Shown here: piece by piece, positions 1 through 13,609 of the stretch | How positions within the stretch are numbered: position 1 is the first letter of the stretch | Layout: each line of letters starts with the position of its first letter | Assembly: GCA_914767715.1 (NCBI GenBank) | Contig: OU612065.1 | Span: 12,834,001 to 12,898,000 of the forward strand | Direction: 5' to 3' | Origin: Membranipora membranacea | Lineage: Eukaryota > Bryozoa > Gymnolaemata > Cheilostomatida > Membraniporidae | Length of the DNA stretch: 64,000 bases | Notes under the pieces: model-generated | The model's database searches: none | Told to the model about the DNA's origin: nothing | What the model saw: the letters and a program-made list of their open reading frames with translations, nothing else | Translations under genes and position numbers: made by a program

Positions 1-1688
1 TATCCGGAAGCAGAAGTCTGCGCTTGTGCCATATGAAGGTCAAGGTTACTATTCTGTTTATTTATTCCTACAATTGATAATTTTGAAAATCTAGTGATGA
101 CCAAATTTACTGCAATTCCAGAAAATCAAGTGAGGAATTTCAACTTAATCTTTCTTTTGGAATTGGGACTGGATATATAATATCGCTTGCTCAACCTATA
201 CACATCTCAAAACTAGCAAATAGAAGTTGTTTGTATTGCGCATTTACACACACATAATATTGACCAATCACAAGGTGAATGTGATCCAACGGCGCGCCAA
301 TCAAATAGATTCAAAATTATATTATTTCTCCAAGAAGCTGATACAGATAGGTAAGCAAGATTCTTTTCTTTGATTTATATTTATTATTGCCAACCATAGG
401 ACTGCCGCATTTCCTGACTTTGAGCTTGGTGTGGTCAGGAAATGCGGCGGTCCTATGTCGCCAACAACTTCCACCAAGGAGTAACAGGGGTTACTCATTG
501 CCTCAATCAGCATAATATGTTATGAAAAATCCATGGACCATTGCCAGGCATTGCTTGTGAGAAGAAGCCTAGCTATGTATATATGTTATATAATGAATGA
601 TTGATTGAGCTGATTCTCCTTCCTTGATTGATCTAGCTAGCTAGTCTCCTATCTATCTCATCTGTCTTGACAACAAAGTGTGTTAGGACAGGCTGGCTAT
701 CCTTGGTCATACATACATACATACAAGGTACAATATATAAATAGAATTAACAGTCATTACTACTTGAAACAACATTACTTCGTTGTTGTGATTGTTTGTT
801 GTTGTTACCTCTCCTTTATTTATCAACCATACCAAGGAAGGACTGTAACATCAATCCGATGAACTCAAGTTCAATAATAATAAACAATGGATGAATAAAG
901 GTCTTTGGTAGTCTTAAACTGGCTTTGTTGGAAGCAGGGCATGTTCTACAAGTTCTAGTAACAATCGAATTATTTATATAACTTTAGTGAAATCCTAGCT
1001 AGGACCAAGCCGTTGGACTTGGAGTGACTTTGATTCATCAATACTCTTGAAGTGATTTGTAGCTGGAACTTTAAACTGAAGTGAAAAATATAATTACCAG
1101 GATTCAACAATCAATGACTAGTGGTTACTATTTGCTGTCACGTGTATGGTGTTGTTGCTCTATCAATATTGCAAGCTTCCCCTTAAAGGGACTAAATATA
1201 TTTAAAGTCAACTTGATATTACGTAATAAATTACTTTAAGAAATACTGATAATAATGGTCCAGCTTGAAAATTTGATTATGCGAAAGATCTTATCTGTAA
1301 AGATTGAAATCAGTATAAAAGTGGGAAGAAATGTCAGAAAATTATTTTATCTTAACAGTTATTATTAACTAATGATTAATTATTAAACCATTTTCATCCA
1401 TGATCATGTTTAACTAATTCTGTTTCTAATTTGTTTGTGACTGTAAATATTGTTTCAAACTAGGTCCATTCATATCCAGATCAGTAAATTGTTGTTAAAC
1501 ACTATGTTTCATGAAAGATTTGAAACTTAGTACATTACATTCCAATTTTGGTCAGCTGATAAGCAAAATATATACTGGCACTCTCAATTCATTTGTGGTT
1601 CAGCCTCAGAAAGGAAATGTTGGATGACTATGGTATGAGCACAATACTAATTTCTGATGCATTGTGATGTGCTTTACAATTGTTGTAG
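1..1688. other. Intergenic / 5' flank of the Ki-67-like gene
   Basis: I see no convincing exon here on either strand. The stretch is AT-rich and holds a 23-bp-arm hairpin (396-456), a short palindromic segment around 476-497 and a small CATA repeat around 709-725. The promoter and any non-coding first exon of the Ki-67-like gene probably lie here. A TTGTTGTAG acceptor-like site ends at 1689, which would make the first coding exon begin with a short 5' UTR. Confidence 0.5.
396..456. repeat. Inverted repeat, 23-bp arms
   Basis: The arms at 396-418 and 434-456 are reverse complements with one mismatch and are separated by 15 bp. The arms are more GC-rich than the surroundings. The hairpin could be the remnant of a small fold-back transposon. 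No target duplication is obvious. Confidence 0.75.
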
Positions 1689-1726
1689 GTAAGTGAACAG
1701 TGCATCTGGGCGCTGTAAGTGTAATC

Positions 1727-4700
1727 ATGTCGGAATACAGTCCCCTCAAGGGCAGTACTCTTTATGGCAAAATAGTTGTGATAAGAAGAAGTGGCGAGGA
1801 TGGAAGCATTTTTCCAATGACTGTGAAGTCTTGTGTAATCGGAAGGTAAGTCATAATCTTCCTTTGACTGATTGTCATTATTTCTTCTATAATAGGTTCT
1901 ATGTGTCACAGTTATGTTTCCATAATTTATTTCTGTACAGGAGTATTTATATCTCCTAGACATTGAACTCAATTAATACCAGAAAGGTTAGTTGTGTGGT
2001 TTATGAACTATTGAGTTCAATGGGGTTGTGTTTTTCGGAGTAATCTCCCTTGATTATTTACAGATGAGACCATACTTTTGCAAAGTTTTATATAAGCCAT
2101 AAAGGAAGCAGATGAGACCTTTTGCTGTAAAATCTCCTCGGTTTCTGCTAACTACAATTGATATTTTTATTCGGTAATCCAAAAATCTAACCTATATGCT
2201 GAAACAAAAAAATTTCGGAAAATCTTGATTTTTAATACAATTAAAATTAAATAATAATGCATAAAATTAAAAAAACCTGATCAATCGCAATGAAATTCAG
2301 TGTCAGGAAGGAAGGTGTCATGAAATATACAGCTAAATTTGTTTTGCAAAAAAATTCCATATATATATTAAGTCATTGTATTAAATATAGAATTGTTTTG
2401 TATTACAATAACATAAAACATATATATGTTATTCTGAATTTTTTTTCTGCGATCAATATTTTCAGGTTGGATTTATATAATATTCAAAATTCAAAGCTGG
2501 AATATTATTATTTTTCTTTATTTTAATGATATATTTATTATATAATATAATAAATATCAAATTATATTCGCGTTAAATCTTTGTCTCATAAAGTGGGTCA
2601 GCATAATCTGCCTATGAAATTACCCTCGTTTTGTTTCTATCTTAATTTCCCTGGCTGCCAGACCAAAAAGTGTGATCTGCTGCAATGATAGCTTATATAA
2701 AAACTCCTGACACAACCCCATTACCCCCTAATTCAGATCGTTAACGTGTCAAAGGTGACTGTTCATAGCCTCTTTCTTGTCATACGATGAGTAATTTCAA
2801 ACTAGGTCCAATTCACAGGACTTTAAGGAATTTAAACCCAGATTTCACAGGTTCTGTAATTATATGTACATAAGAAGACAAAAAAGACAAGCTCTACGCT
2901 TTGTTAAATGTCCTTTATCCAATTCTCAACCGTGTTTTGATGACTTCAATCCATATCATGTCAATTGCTTAAAAAAATTGTGGTGAACTGAGGTCATACT
3001 GTTTTTGGTTCTTTGGTTTGTCTGAAATCATGTTAAGCCATAGAGATTTATCCATTGCAGGTCAGATGACTGCTCAATCAGAGTAGTTATACCGACTGTA
3101 TCAGATAAACAGTGTCAGATACAGCTGACTGATGACGGTAGTGTGGAGGTTGTCAACCTCAGCTCCACTTCTCCAACCCGTGTCAACAGCAAATCTTTGT
3201 CTACCTCAGCTGTTCTTAATCACATGGATCTGATTAGTATTGTGGATAGACATTTTAGATTTGAGTATCCAGATGGACATCCAATGGCTGCAGAAGGTAA
3301 GCACTCCTATTTGTTTCTCTTATTGTGAGCTTTTAGTTTCTCTTGGTGGCTGGCAGTGTTCCGTTAATTGTAAAATCTGCTACAAAGAGCGGTTATACAG
3401 AATTTAATAAGATATTGGAAGAAATATGATGAAAACTTTATTTGGAAGGTTAACTTGAATTTCGATGATAATTATTCTCAACAAGGAAAATGCTCTTGAC
3501 GTAGTTTTTGGGTAACTTCGAACAAAAATTTAAAATTTATGCTTTCTTCTACTACTTAAACTGGTGCACTGGCCAAAAGGGAGTATGTAGACACAAAGAG
3601 AAAATGTTGATCCTAATTACATTTGAAGCAGCATCTAGTCACAATGTTCCCTCAATTGTTTCAGTCGGAGCAACACTCAAGAGAAGGTCATCAACTGGCA
3701 AGCGAAAATCCAAATCACCAAGTAAGGCTAAAGTAGCTGAAGACATGGCTCAGAGCAAGGTACTTACTCCAAGCAGTAAACCACCACAACCAGTGTTCTC
3801 TGATGATATTGAAAACCAGTTCCCTGAGAATATGGCTGCCTCCTCAGCTACCAAATGTGTGTCCCGGCGACGCTCTTCTTTTAAAAAAGACATGACACCA
3901 TCTAAAATACTCACTCCCAAGGTAAATCTTTGGAGCATAATCTTGTCTCTGCTCAAAGGTGATGGAGATTTGAAATTTGTATTAATTTGTTTAGATAATT
4001 ACTGAATGTTCAAATCTGATCCAATTATCAGTAATTAAATATTGGAGTAAAGTTTGGGAGAACGACATGATGGTCATGTCATTTTTGTAATTCAGCTGGT
4101 TGAGTCAAAGTTGAAAGGTCCACACACATATATATATTTGATCTGATATGTCCCCTTTTTAGTTTTTAAAACTCTCCACCTTGCGGGAAGCAAAAAAACC
4201 TGGAACCAGATATGACATAGAGCAACAGGGTTTCCAATTGGCAGGATACTTGCATTGTGATCATGCATGACATTCATGATTCATTATTTCATAAGGCACA
4301 AGTTCTCCCCATATCAACTGGGAAGAAAAGAGAAAAAATATAATACAAGTATTTATTGTTGTATGTGTATATATATTATATCCATATTCATATGAACTTG
4401 CTTCACCACACCTTGACAGAAGAAGGTGTAGAGTAAACACGTTTTGTCATGGAGATTGTAAGTGGATCGTTCGGGAATGTCACAATATGTAATCATCATG
4501 TTGTGTGAAAATGTTAAAATATTTCATAGAATTGCCCCATGTTTGAGAAGATAAAATCCCCTGGTTTGAAGACTATTTTAATTTATTGTACAGGATCGGA
4601 TTTTATTCATTTCAAAGCGGTATCATCAAGCATGATTCTTCTCACTGTGTATAGTCTGGGTGTATCCTTCACGCTTACACATTTTGTTGCACCAAATTTA

Positions 4701-7700
4701 CATAACTTTTTTATTATCTGCAGATTAAACCCCCAGTACCGTCTGCTGTGGCAAGAGTGATGGTATGTATGGTTTACACTTAGACTTCCTTCAAGTACGC
4801 TTACGTTGTTGTTTTGCCAAATATATTCGATGAAACTCAATAATTGGTATACTTACTGTGTAGGGGCTGTCAATCTCCTCATTTGTGGCTCATACTTCGT
4901 GATATGACGCTCAAAACCGAACAGAATGTTGTTTTAACTGGTGATGAAGTGTCGGGTATATCTGGCGTAATCGCTGGCTCTTCGTGCAAGGTAGCATGTG
5001 AAACACTTTCACATGTTTTGTGAGCCATGATCTGGTCTAAGGTAACTGAGTATACTAACATATACTGTGTAATATTGCTCTGCATGGTTTTTGTTTTTAG
5101 AACATGACAGTGGGAACTCCTGGAAGTCCTGCACCACCAGGCAGAAGAAGTACAGCTAATTTGAGGAAGAGTCTCTCAGAACTCAAACAGCGCAGTGAGA
5201 GTATAGCAGAGACCCCTGATGTTCTGGCTCCCCCTGAGCGCAAGTCTCTTACCTCGGGTAATAAAATTGTTACCTAATGTTAGACACCCCAATAAGTAAT
5301 GTAACCTGAATAAAAACATGAACACAGTATAATAATGAAACTTTTGTGATCAATTAAGCTTATGCTGCGGCTATCATTACCTTACCCCTAGTTTTTTGTT
5401 TAAAATATAAAGGTTACTTATATTTCTGCTGTTTTTTAACAAAACCCTAGCACACTTTGGTCATTTGTAACAGATGTAGGTTGCAAATTGATTTATTGGC
5501 TGTTATGAGAAGACCCTGTATATACAAATACAATATATAAATACTAAGCTTTTATTGGCTTATTTGTAGCAAAAAAGAGGAAGTCCAAGTCTCCAGGTAC
5601 CGCAGCTCCAGCTAGTAAGCGTAAGAGGGTGTCGTTTGGTGTTAACCTAAGCCCAGAGTTATTTGATAAGAAGCTGCCTCCTGGTACACCTGTAAGGAGA
5701 GGATCAGCTCCACGTAGAGTCTCTGTCGGAGGTATGTGACTTCTCAATTTTGAAACTGCTTAAAAATACAGGCTAGTGTATTTGGCGATACTATGTTTTG
5801 TGTGAGTAAATTTTTAAATTGTTTTCGCATAGTGAATCATTATGATGCCTTTCACCTGTTTTAGATGGTGTGACAAACACAGCTTCCCCCATTACTGGTG
5901 GCTTATTGAAGAGAAGATCAGTAGCAGTTCTTCCAAGCACCAAAAGTATTACAGAGGAGAGCCCATCTAATAAGAGGAAATCAAAATCACCTGGGGCAGC
6001 AGCAAAACCATCACCAAAACAAAAATCACCAGCTTCAGCTAATAAAGGGTAAGTGTACTAAAGCTTAAGACTGAATGGCTTTGACTCTATGCCTGTTTTC
6101 AAGTTGCTGATGGAGGAGACCATGTACCACAAGTTTCAGATTTGGGAGTCACAACGTCATAACAATTGTTATTGGGCGGTAATAAAGCATATTTTTACGC
6201 TAGCTACGGTTCAGTTTGCTAATGAATTCTTCAATAGGCTTTGTTCTGCATATTAAGTCCTGTGATTACATATAGACAAATTGGGCTTTAACATAATACA
6301 TTTTGTTGCAGGACTCCTTCTCCAGCAAGAAAGTCACCAAAATTCAGCTCTGGTGGCAAATCAAAAAAATCTTTCACAAAGTAAGTGTCCATTGTTATAT
6401 AGTAGACATTACCTAAAAGCAATGGTACCAAAAAATTGTTGCGAGTCAGAAGATTTTTTGTTGCTTAATTGTGCGTCAGAATACAGGAGCAGAGTCCTAT
6501 GGGGTTGCAATAAATTTCTGTGCATTTTCCCTACGTTAATCATTATGCACGGCCGAGTATGAAAAGATTTCCCTTTTGTAAAAGAACACAGCGCAATCAA
6601 ACTTCACAGTATGGAAGATTAAGAGTGGCCAGTGATGGTATCGTCATGTCTTGTTTCCAGGCAAAACAGACACGTTGTTGTGAATTCCCCTCATGTGCCA
6701 CATCATGAGATGTCAGAGGCCGAATCCAAACTAAACTCAGAGCAGCAGAGAGATGAGGGAGCTGCCTTCAAGCGTCTGTCACACAGCCCCGAGTCTGTAA
6801 GTATATTTTGGCTTGTGAGTGAACAACCAAAATATTATTGAAAGGTCAGAAGTTTGCTGTGATAACATGAATGTATGAGACACGCTTTTTGCTATAAAAT
6901 GTCCAGGGGGCTCAAATATATAGACTGAGTAAAATGCTATGTGATAATAGGAATTATGGATGTAATTACAGGGATTATAGTACTTGTGTATGTCAGGTTT
7001 TGTGAAGCTGTGACTGGTACCAGTATGCGGACATTCGAAACCTACCTGCTGCAGATACCATAATCCTAAAACTGATGTGGCAAAATAATTATATTAATGT
7101 CACATAGCATTGGAAAAATCAGAATTGTTCAATAGAAATGCGAATTTGAAATCAAAACCACTGTAAGAAATGAACCTCAACTTTCAGATGCATTCGGCGA
7201 GTGACGGTCAGGACAATATGAATAGGGTTTTATAATTTATTTCCAATAATTTTTGAATGGCAACGGGAGGCGTTTCAGTTATACAGGCCCACAGGACAAT
7301 CAGCGCCTGTCACATATCTAATTCCCAAGCTAGCCTATCCTAAAAGTCCTATTCTAAACAAACCCGGTGAAAATGATGTGTCAGAAATACCGTTACGGGT
7401 AGATCTTGGTCAAATGGAAATTTTATAACCTCACACGCATGAACTTGCCTTAACTGACTTATGTGACATCATAACACTGACTTGTACAACATAGTGGCTG
7501 TAAATGGAGTTCATGCTGGAATTTTCGCATTTTAATGCGACTTAATATAACGATATAAATGAATTCCTACCATCACTGCATCAAATTAAAATCAATGGTG
7601 CCATAAGCGGTTACAAAGCAGAAAGTAGTATCAAAACATAAGTTTGATGTACAGGTTTTATCTTAGTTTGCAACAGTTTGCTAAGACTTCTGTAGTTTAT

Positions 7701-10700
7701 CGCAGATGATTTATCTTTTGTAGACAAATGCATCACCCATACCTCTGAATTTACTCTCTGAGTCAGCAAGTCCTTTGCTGAAAAAGTCCACTTCAAGGGC
7801 TGCTTCCCGTGTGACACCAGCTAAATCTAGCCCAGCTCGAGCATCTCCTGCTCGGGCCACCCCTGCCAAGTCAAAACCTCTTGTTGCAACCCCTTCTCCA
7901 ATCAAGCTTGCAAGAGCAATTCCCTCTGTTCGCAGTCCTATTGCCAGAGTGACTCCTCGCTCTACTCCAAATAATGCAAGCCCTGTCTCAGCAAGGGGAT
8001 CTCCTCGATCACCCGCTGTTCTCACCACTAACAAAGCACAGCGTCTTGCCGCAAACAGTACACCTAGACAAGCTAGAAATGTGATGACTCCGGGAAGGCA
8101 GCATGTTGTACACACAGATACACCTCGTCCCAAAACACCTCAAAGGTAAGAGTCTGCGATGTCAATGTCCGAATACACCGGTAGGCGGAAAAAGCGTGGT
8201 AGACGTTACAAAACATTTCCGGTAGTTACAAACCAGTCAGACATATCTGCATGCACACATCATTCACAACGCCACACTTTATTACTGATCAACGACTGAA
8301 CCATCTCATTATTTTAGCTCCAAAAAGGAAAAAGACGATGTTGAAAAGATTGGGACTCCTCCTATGGATTTAAGCAAAGCTGTTGCTTTACGTGCAATCC
8401 ATGGCAAGGCTGCAACCCCAGTTCTGCCAGGGTCTGTGAGAAAGAAACCATTATCATCTCCTTTGAGTAGTAAGAAAACACCAGTGATATCTGCCTCAAA
8501 GAAACAACTCACATCAAGGTAAAATGTCTCAATTGTTCTCATTGGTCATAATAGTGGATAACACAATCGCGTAATGAATGCTAAATCTGAAATATGCTCT
8601 GTTTTAAACCTGGTCTGAAGAGGATGCTCATGTGTTGTTCAGAAACTATTCCATGTGTTGAAGGCCACTTCAACTATTGCTATTTAATTCATATGGTGTG
8701 AAGTATTTCTTGACGCATTTTGTAGATCATCTACAAGAAAGGCAGTCAGAAAGACGTGGGCAGATATAGTCAAAACAGGAAAGAGAAAATCAATAGGAGG
8801 CAAGACCAAGTCAGGCCTTCCTGCTAACAAGAAAGCGGCCGTTATTACGAAACCCACAAAAAGGGTAGGTGTCATGTTGTCAATGGGTTTCACACTGACT
8901 CTTCGGTAGAATGGAGCTAAAAAGCGATGATTCTGATAACAAGTTCCCGCACACAACACATTTGCAAAAATATCCAGTAGCATGTGCTTGTATAGCTGAG
9001 AGCTTACTGAGAAAACACACAGGTAGCAGGTTTTGGTAACGCTTTTCAGATTTGATACAATAGGAAAATTTAATTTGTGGGTGTATTAACCATGAAAATA
9101 GTTGCTGAAAATTTATTATATTCAAAATAGCTTATCTCATTCTAAATTTTTTTTTTGTAACTGAAGCATCTTATTTCCAGAACATTCTTGCTTGGAACTT
9201 GGGAGAGAATAAAGTTTGCCAAGACATTTAGCCATTGCTATTTTTTTGCTTACAGAAATCCTTGACAAAAGCTAAAGCTGCCCAGACTCCACGGGCAGCA
9301 ATGAAAGGTGTTGCTCAGTCCACCGGACATGTAGATTCACCTGAGACTATTGTGATAAGGAAAGGACGAAAGTCTGTGAACCAGAAATCCTCCTCGGCTT
9401 TGGCTGCCTCACCAGTCAACCCTGCTTATGATGAGCTGCCACCTACCCCTACACCGCCCACCATTATGTTCGTGTCACCGATGACAGGTGAGAAAAAAAG
9501 AAGCAGAAAGTCTCCTCTGCACAACGAAGCAAGTCCTGATCTAACTGGTGTTAAAGAAATCATGGCAGAGAAGAAGATTAAGAACAACCGAAAGAGCATG
9601 GTACTGACTGGTGTCAACGAGATGTTTAATCGCAAAACCAGGTATATATTTCTCTACGTTAACATAAAACATTGGTGTGTTATCAATGGAACAAAAATTC
9701 ATACCCATATCTTACCACTGCAGTATTTTGTATTTCATTTAAAGTTAAGACTCAAGAGTGGTTTTTTGAGGATTGTGTGTTTCTCTTGCAGAGCTCCTAA
9801 AAGCGTTGCCAGTCCAAAATTGGACGGGATCCGCAAGATGATGAAGACACCACGTCAACAGCCTAGTCCAAGGCTAACTGGTATCAGAGAAATGATGAAA
9901 ACCCCAAAGGAGGTAAAGTCTCCAAGGTACACTGGAATCCGTGAGATGAATTTGACACCCAAAGAAGTGAAATCTCCCAGGCTAGCTGGTGTGAGAGAGA
10001 TGATGACAACCCCTAAAGAGGCCTCTTCACCACAGCTTGCAGGTGTGAGAAAGATGATGAAATCACCTAAAGAAGCTGTTTCTCCCGAGCTTACAGGTAT
10101 GGGGTGTAAGGATTAAAGTCATTGGGATGTTCACTTAATTAGCTTGGAAGTCCTTGATACTTGCGAAGAGGAAGTTGCAGGGTTTCTCGTTCTATTTTAG
10201 AAATACCCTCTATCTGTTATCATGGTATGACCATGCTGGAAGGCAAGTGAATTAATTGTTCAGGGGATGTTTTACATGGCAGGCAGGGTGATTTAAAAGG
10301 AATAAGTGTAATCAATACTTGGAAGCATCTTATCACGATTCAATTCTTTTCTGCCCCTTTCATCCAGTATAAATGATTTTGATTGAATATCAACTAATTC
10401 CCTGCAGGTGTGAGAGAGATGATGAAAACCCCTATACAGCGCCGCACAGCTGACATTGCGGCTGAACCTCCTGCGGGCACACTTTCCACTAAAGTTAAGC
10501 CCTCAGAAAGTCAGTCTCCAGTCAGGCAAGCTAAACCTGCTCGTACAGTCGCACCAGAAACGGCTGTCTCGCCAATTAAGAGAGCAACACGAGGCAGACG
10601 CGCTGCCAAGCCCGTAGAGCCACCATCTGAGTCAGAGGCTCCAAAACGAAGAGGGCGGGGAAAGACTGAGACAGAAGTGCCAGAAGCCACGACAGCGAAA

Positions 10701-11573
10701 CCTGTTGGGAGGAAAGCTGTCAAACCAGCTGCTCCTGTTGAGGTAGAATCTGTGCCTTCTCCTGTTAAACCAAGACGAGGTCGACCAAAGAAAGAAGCTG
10801 ATAAGCTGACTGATGAGTCTGCTAAGCCTCTAACACCAGTTAAGCCATCACGAGGCAGAGGACGAAAAGCTGCTGAGAAAACCCCTGAGCCTAAGCAAGT
10901 TAGAGGAAAGAAGGTGGCTGCACAGGAGCCTGAACCTGAGAACAAAGCTCCTGTTGCTACAAAGAGAGGCAGAAAAGCAGTTGTCCCTGATGCAGTTCCA
11001 TCACCTGAACAGAAAGAATCAAAGAAGCGCAAGGCTACTGAGCCTGTCGATCCACCAGTGACCAAGAAAAGAGGCCGCGCTGCCAAGATAGCCAATGATA
11101 TTATAACTGACAATGCATCTGTTACCAAACCCAAGAGAGGAAGGGGTAGAGTAGCCCAGCTTCAAGATGACGCGGGAGTCATTGATGCCGACTTGACACC
11201 AGCAAAGGGTAGCCGAAAGCCTTCGAAGAAAACAGATTCTGAACCTGAAACACCTAAACGACGTGGCCGAAAACCCGTTACCCATGTCAAGAAATCCCCA
11301 GCAAAGGCGACCACTACTAAACCTCGAGGTAGACAAGCTGTAGCGAAACCAGCGACTCCAGGGGAAATCACTGCTCCTGTTAAATCGACCAGGGGGAGAA
11401 AGGCAGGATCTAAAAAAGTAACACCGCAGAAATTATCCCCAGAGAAAAAACCTCGCGCCCGTGCTGTAGCAAAGACCGCACCCAAAACGCCTGCGAAAAG
11501 AGGTCGTAAAGCAGCAACTAAGAGTCCTGAAAAGTCACCTGCCCCTGTCAGAAAAACAAGGTCAAGAAAATAG
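1727..11573 (+). CDS. Ki-67/Repo-Man-like mitotic chromosome protein (FHA, PP1-docking, repeats, AT-hook-like tail)
   Basis: The coding exons that keep frame are 1727-1845, 3061-3296, 3665-3921, 4724-4762, 5101-5257, 5570-5731, 5865-6048, 6312-6380, 6661-6796, 7724-8145, 8318-8518, 8726-8864, 9256-9641, 9792-10096 and 10408-11573, giving about 1,325 residues. Residues 14-115 form an FHA domain resembling that of Ki-67 (phosphopeptide binding). Residues 289-314 carry RVSF followed by ELFDKKLPPGTPVRRG, the PP1-docking signature shared by Ki-67 and Repo-Man. TWADIVKTG (671-679) and SPETIVIRKGR (735-745) match other blocks I recall from Ki-67. Residues about 812-945 hold eight repeats with the core LTGhREMMKTPKE. 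The last 390 residues are K/R/P/A-rich with many RGRK or GRP motifs. By family knowledge it should coat mitotic chromosomes and recruit PP1. Many SP/TP sites suggest CDK control. The human protein is far longer because its repeats are about 122 residues. The identification is strong; one-to-one orthology with Ki-67 rather than with a shared ancestor of both is inference. Confidence 0.88.
2021..2720. mobile_element. Candidate MITE-like insertion in intron 1 of the Ki-67-like gene
   Basis: The segment starts with TGGGGTTGTGT and ends with ACACAACCCCA. The inner parts of the ends also match with gaps, for example TTTTATATAAGC at the left against its complement at the right. The core is very AT-rich and has no long reading frame. 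It looks like a decayed fold-back element. Its superfamily and target duplication cannot be read with confidence. Confidence 0.4.
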
Positions 11574-13547
11574 ACACGATGGATCCAAGTTTGTCTCTGT
11601 ACCTCATATTATGTATTTTTTTCTAAATTGTATAGCATTATATGAATCATGATACCCTCTTGTGTTTTTCTCTCAATCTTATCATCAATCTGCAATATTT
11701 TAACTGGGACAATACTATGCAGTTTTTTGCATATGGGTTATTTATATTTTATTTACAATACCTCATTCTGTTATTCGATCATTTGCACACAAAGAAGGAG
11801 AAAATAATGATGATGTCTATATCCTTAACTGAAAGTAAAAGATTTGTAGTATCAAGAGTCATTTCTTATGTAATTCTGAGCTGGCTGCTGTATGAGTGTG
11901 AACTTTTGTACATTTCATGTAGCTATATATTATCACAGTGTAAGGATATATCCTTACTCTGTGTATTATGTAAAGGTTGATGCAATAGAAATAAATTTAA
12001 AACATTGTGTGTGTTATTAGTCTTCATAATACTTAGTGAGGTCTGTGAGAACTCTCAAGCTAAATATCTAAATATTTATAATACCTTATATAGACAGCAG
12101 TGAATGGAAATTTCCCAAACTAATATACATGTCTTAGTTTTTTTGACGCAAAAACATGCATTCCTTTCACTGCAGAAATCTCAAAAAAGGGTCAACCAGA
12201 TGTTGAATGCGCCAGCTTGGATTATTTTCAAAGATTTGATCTTCGATTTTTGTGTGTTTTGAAGAGAAGTTTGGAGAATAATCTATTCCAGCTCAGTGCT
12301 CAACGATTACCCAAAATAAACTGATCCATCGTTTATTACGCATAGGCTGAACCATTCTTGTTATGACATAGATATGCAGATATCCCATCAGGAATCAACT
12401 GATCAAATCTTCTATTCAGAAGCTCACTATCCATATGACATCAGAAGTTTTTACATGGGAGATGTAGTTTCTGGAAACAGAAAGCGCATAATCATGCTAT
12501 AAAATAATAAAACTGACCAATTCTTTTGGTGTGACCTTCATTTAAATTCCAAACTGTGTTGTGTAAAGATTCGATATATGATATATATTTTCAGCATTGC
12601 ATTGACTATCATGACATACTGCGAATAAGGTGTTTTGAGGGTGGTTGATAATGAAATACCACTTTCGGCAACCCGGGTATATAATATATATCTATCAATG
12701 ATTATATAGTTATTTATTATACATGATATAGATAATGATAATTGATATAATGTTTAATTTTTTGAGAAAGATCCCACCGGTTGATTCTGTTAAACAAAAG
12801 GTGTACAATACAATTTAAATTGGACAATTATTATTAGACACTTTTTATTTGACAGACAATCATCCTTGTCCAATTTTTAAATAACGATAAACGATAATTG
12901 CATAGATTTAAAAGTAGAGGCCATAGGCAGTGTGCTGTCTATGGTAGAGACCTATGGAACTGCAATTATGAGTTATCTGAATTTTGAGAACCACTATAGT
13001 TATCATTGTCATCCTATCCAGAGTATTTAACCTTGATTAATATGATTGGAGATGTCAGAGAAAACCTGTGAAATCAGACATTGTACAAAATTCAAATTAT
13101 TAGATAGGCTGATTATGCATATTTCTCGGCTCTTCGGCTTATTGAATCTTTTATTATTGAGAAATTGTACTTTTGCTTAGCTGTTCATAAACATTAAGTA
13201 ACTCGACAGCTTTCCAACGGTATATGGAAAATTTATGTATGCTGAACCCCATGTCTCTACCTTCTGCTCTGCAAAATTTATCCCTGTAGCCGCATCCTTT
13301 TATCATCGTGATCATAGTTTATTCTTGTTCCTTCATTTCGGCTTGCTATGTAATTTGCAATACCTATGATCAAGACTAATGAACTATGAATAAAGGTTTG
13401 TGAACTTGGTGATGATCCACAAACCCAGAGCGCATAATAAATAGCATTTTAGTATTGATCTGATTGGTAGCCTGAAGATTCACATTGTGAAACTAGTTAC
13501 TGCCACCCAGCCAACAATTCCATTGAACAAAGCAGGTTATCGGTTGG
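11574..13547. other. 3' UTR of the Ki-67-like gene and intergenic spacer
   Basis: The first 420 bases are the probable 3' UTR, ending after an AATAAA at 11990-11995. Beyond that the sequence is AT-rich with no exon-like structure that I can support. The TATA box of the downstream GTPase-like gene closes the spacer. Confidence 0.55.
11990..11995 (+). terminator. Polyadenylation signal of the Ki-67-like gene
   Basis: A canonical AATAAA lies 417 bp after the stop codon, followed within 25 bp by a GT-rich stretch (TTGTGTGTGTT) typical of a downstream cleavage element. Confidence 0.7.
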
Positions 13548-13555
13548 TATAAATA
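13548..13555 (+). promoter_or_regulatory. TATA box of the Ras-like GTPase gene
   Basis: TATAAATA lies 55 bp before the first ATG at 13610. This leaves a leader of about 25-30 bases if transcription starts about 30 bp downstream of the box. The match is to the metazoan core consensus; no start site is mapped. Confidence 0.6.
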
Positions 13556-13609
13556 CTGGCGTACCATAGATCAAAATCATTTCTATACAAATCACACAGC
13601 AGCCAGCAG

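Noticed and set aside
1628-1972. Minus-strand 114-codon frame over the first exon of the Ki-67-like gene
   Set aside because: The plus-strand exon has an FHA match and correct splice phase; the minus frame is a shadow.
3508-4005. A 165-codon single-exon frame
   Set aside because: Only 3665-3921 is an exon of the Ki-67-like gene, bounded by splice sites in phase; the rest is intron read-through.
10511-11485. Long minus-strand frames opposite the Ki-67-like tail
   Set aside because: They are mirror frames produced by the repetitive Lys/Arg/Pro/Ala coding sequence and have no domain of their own.
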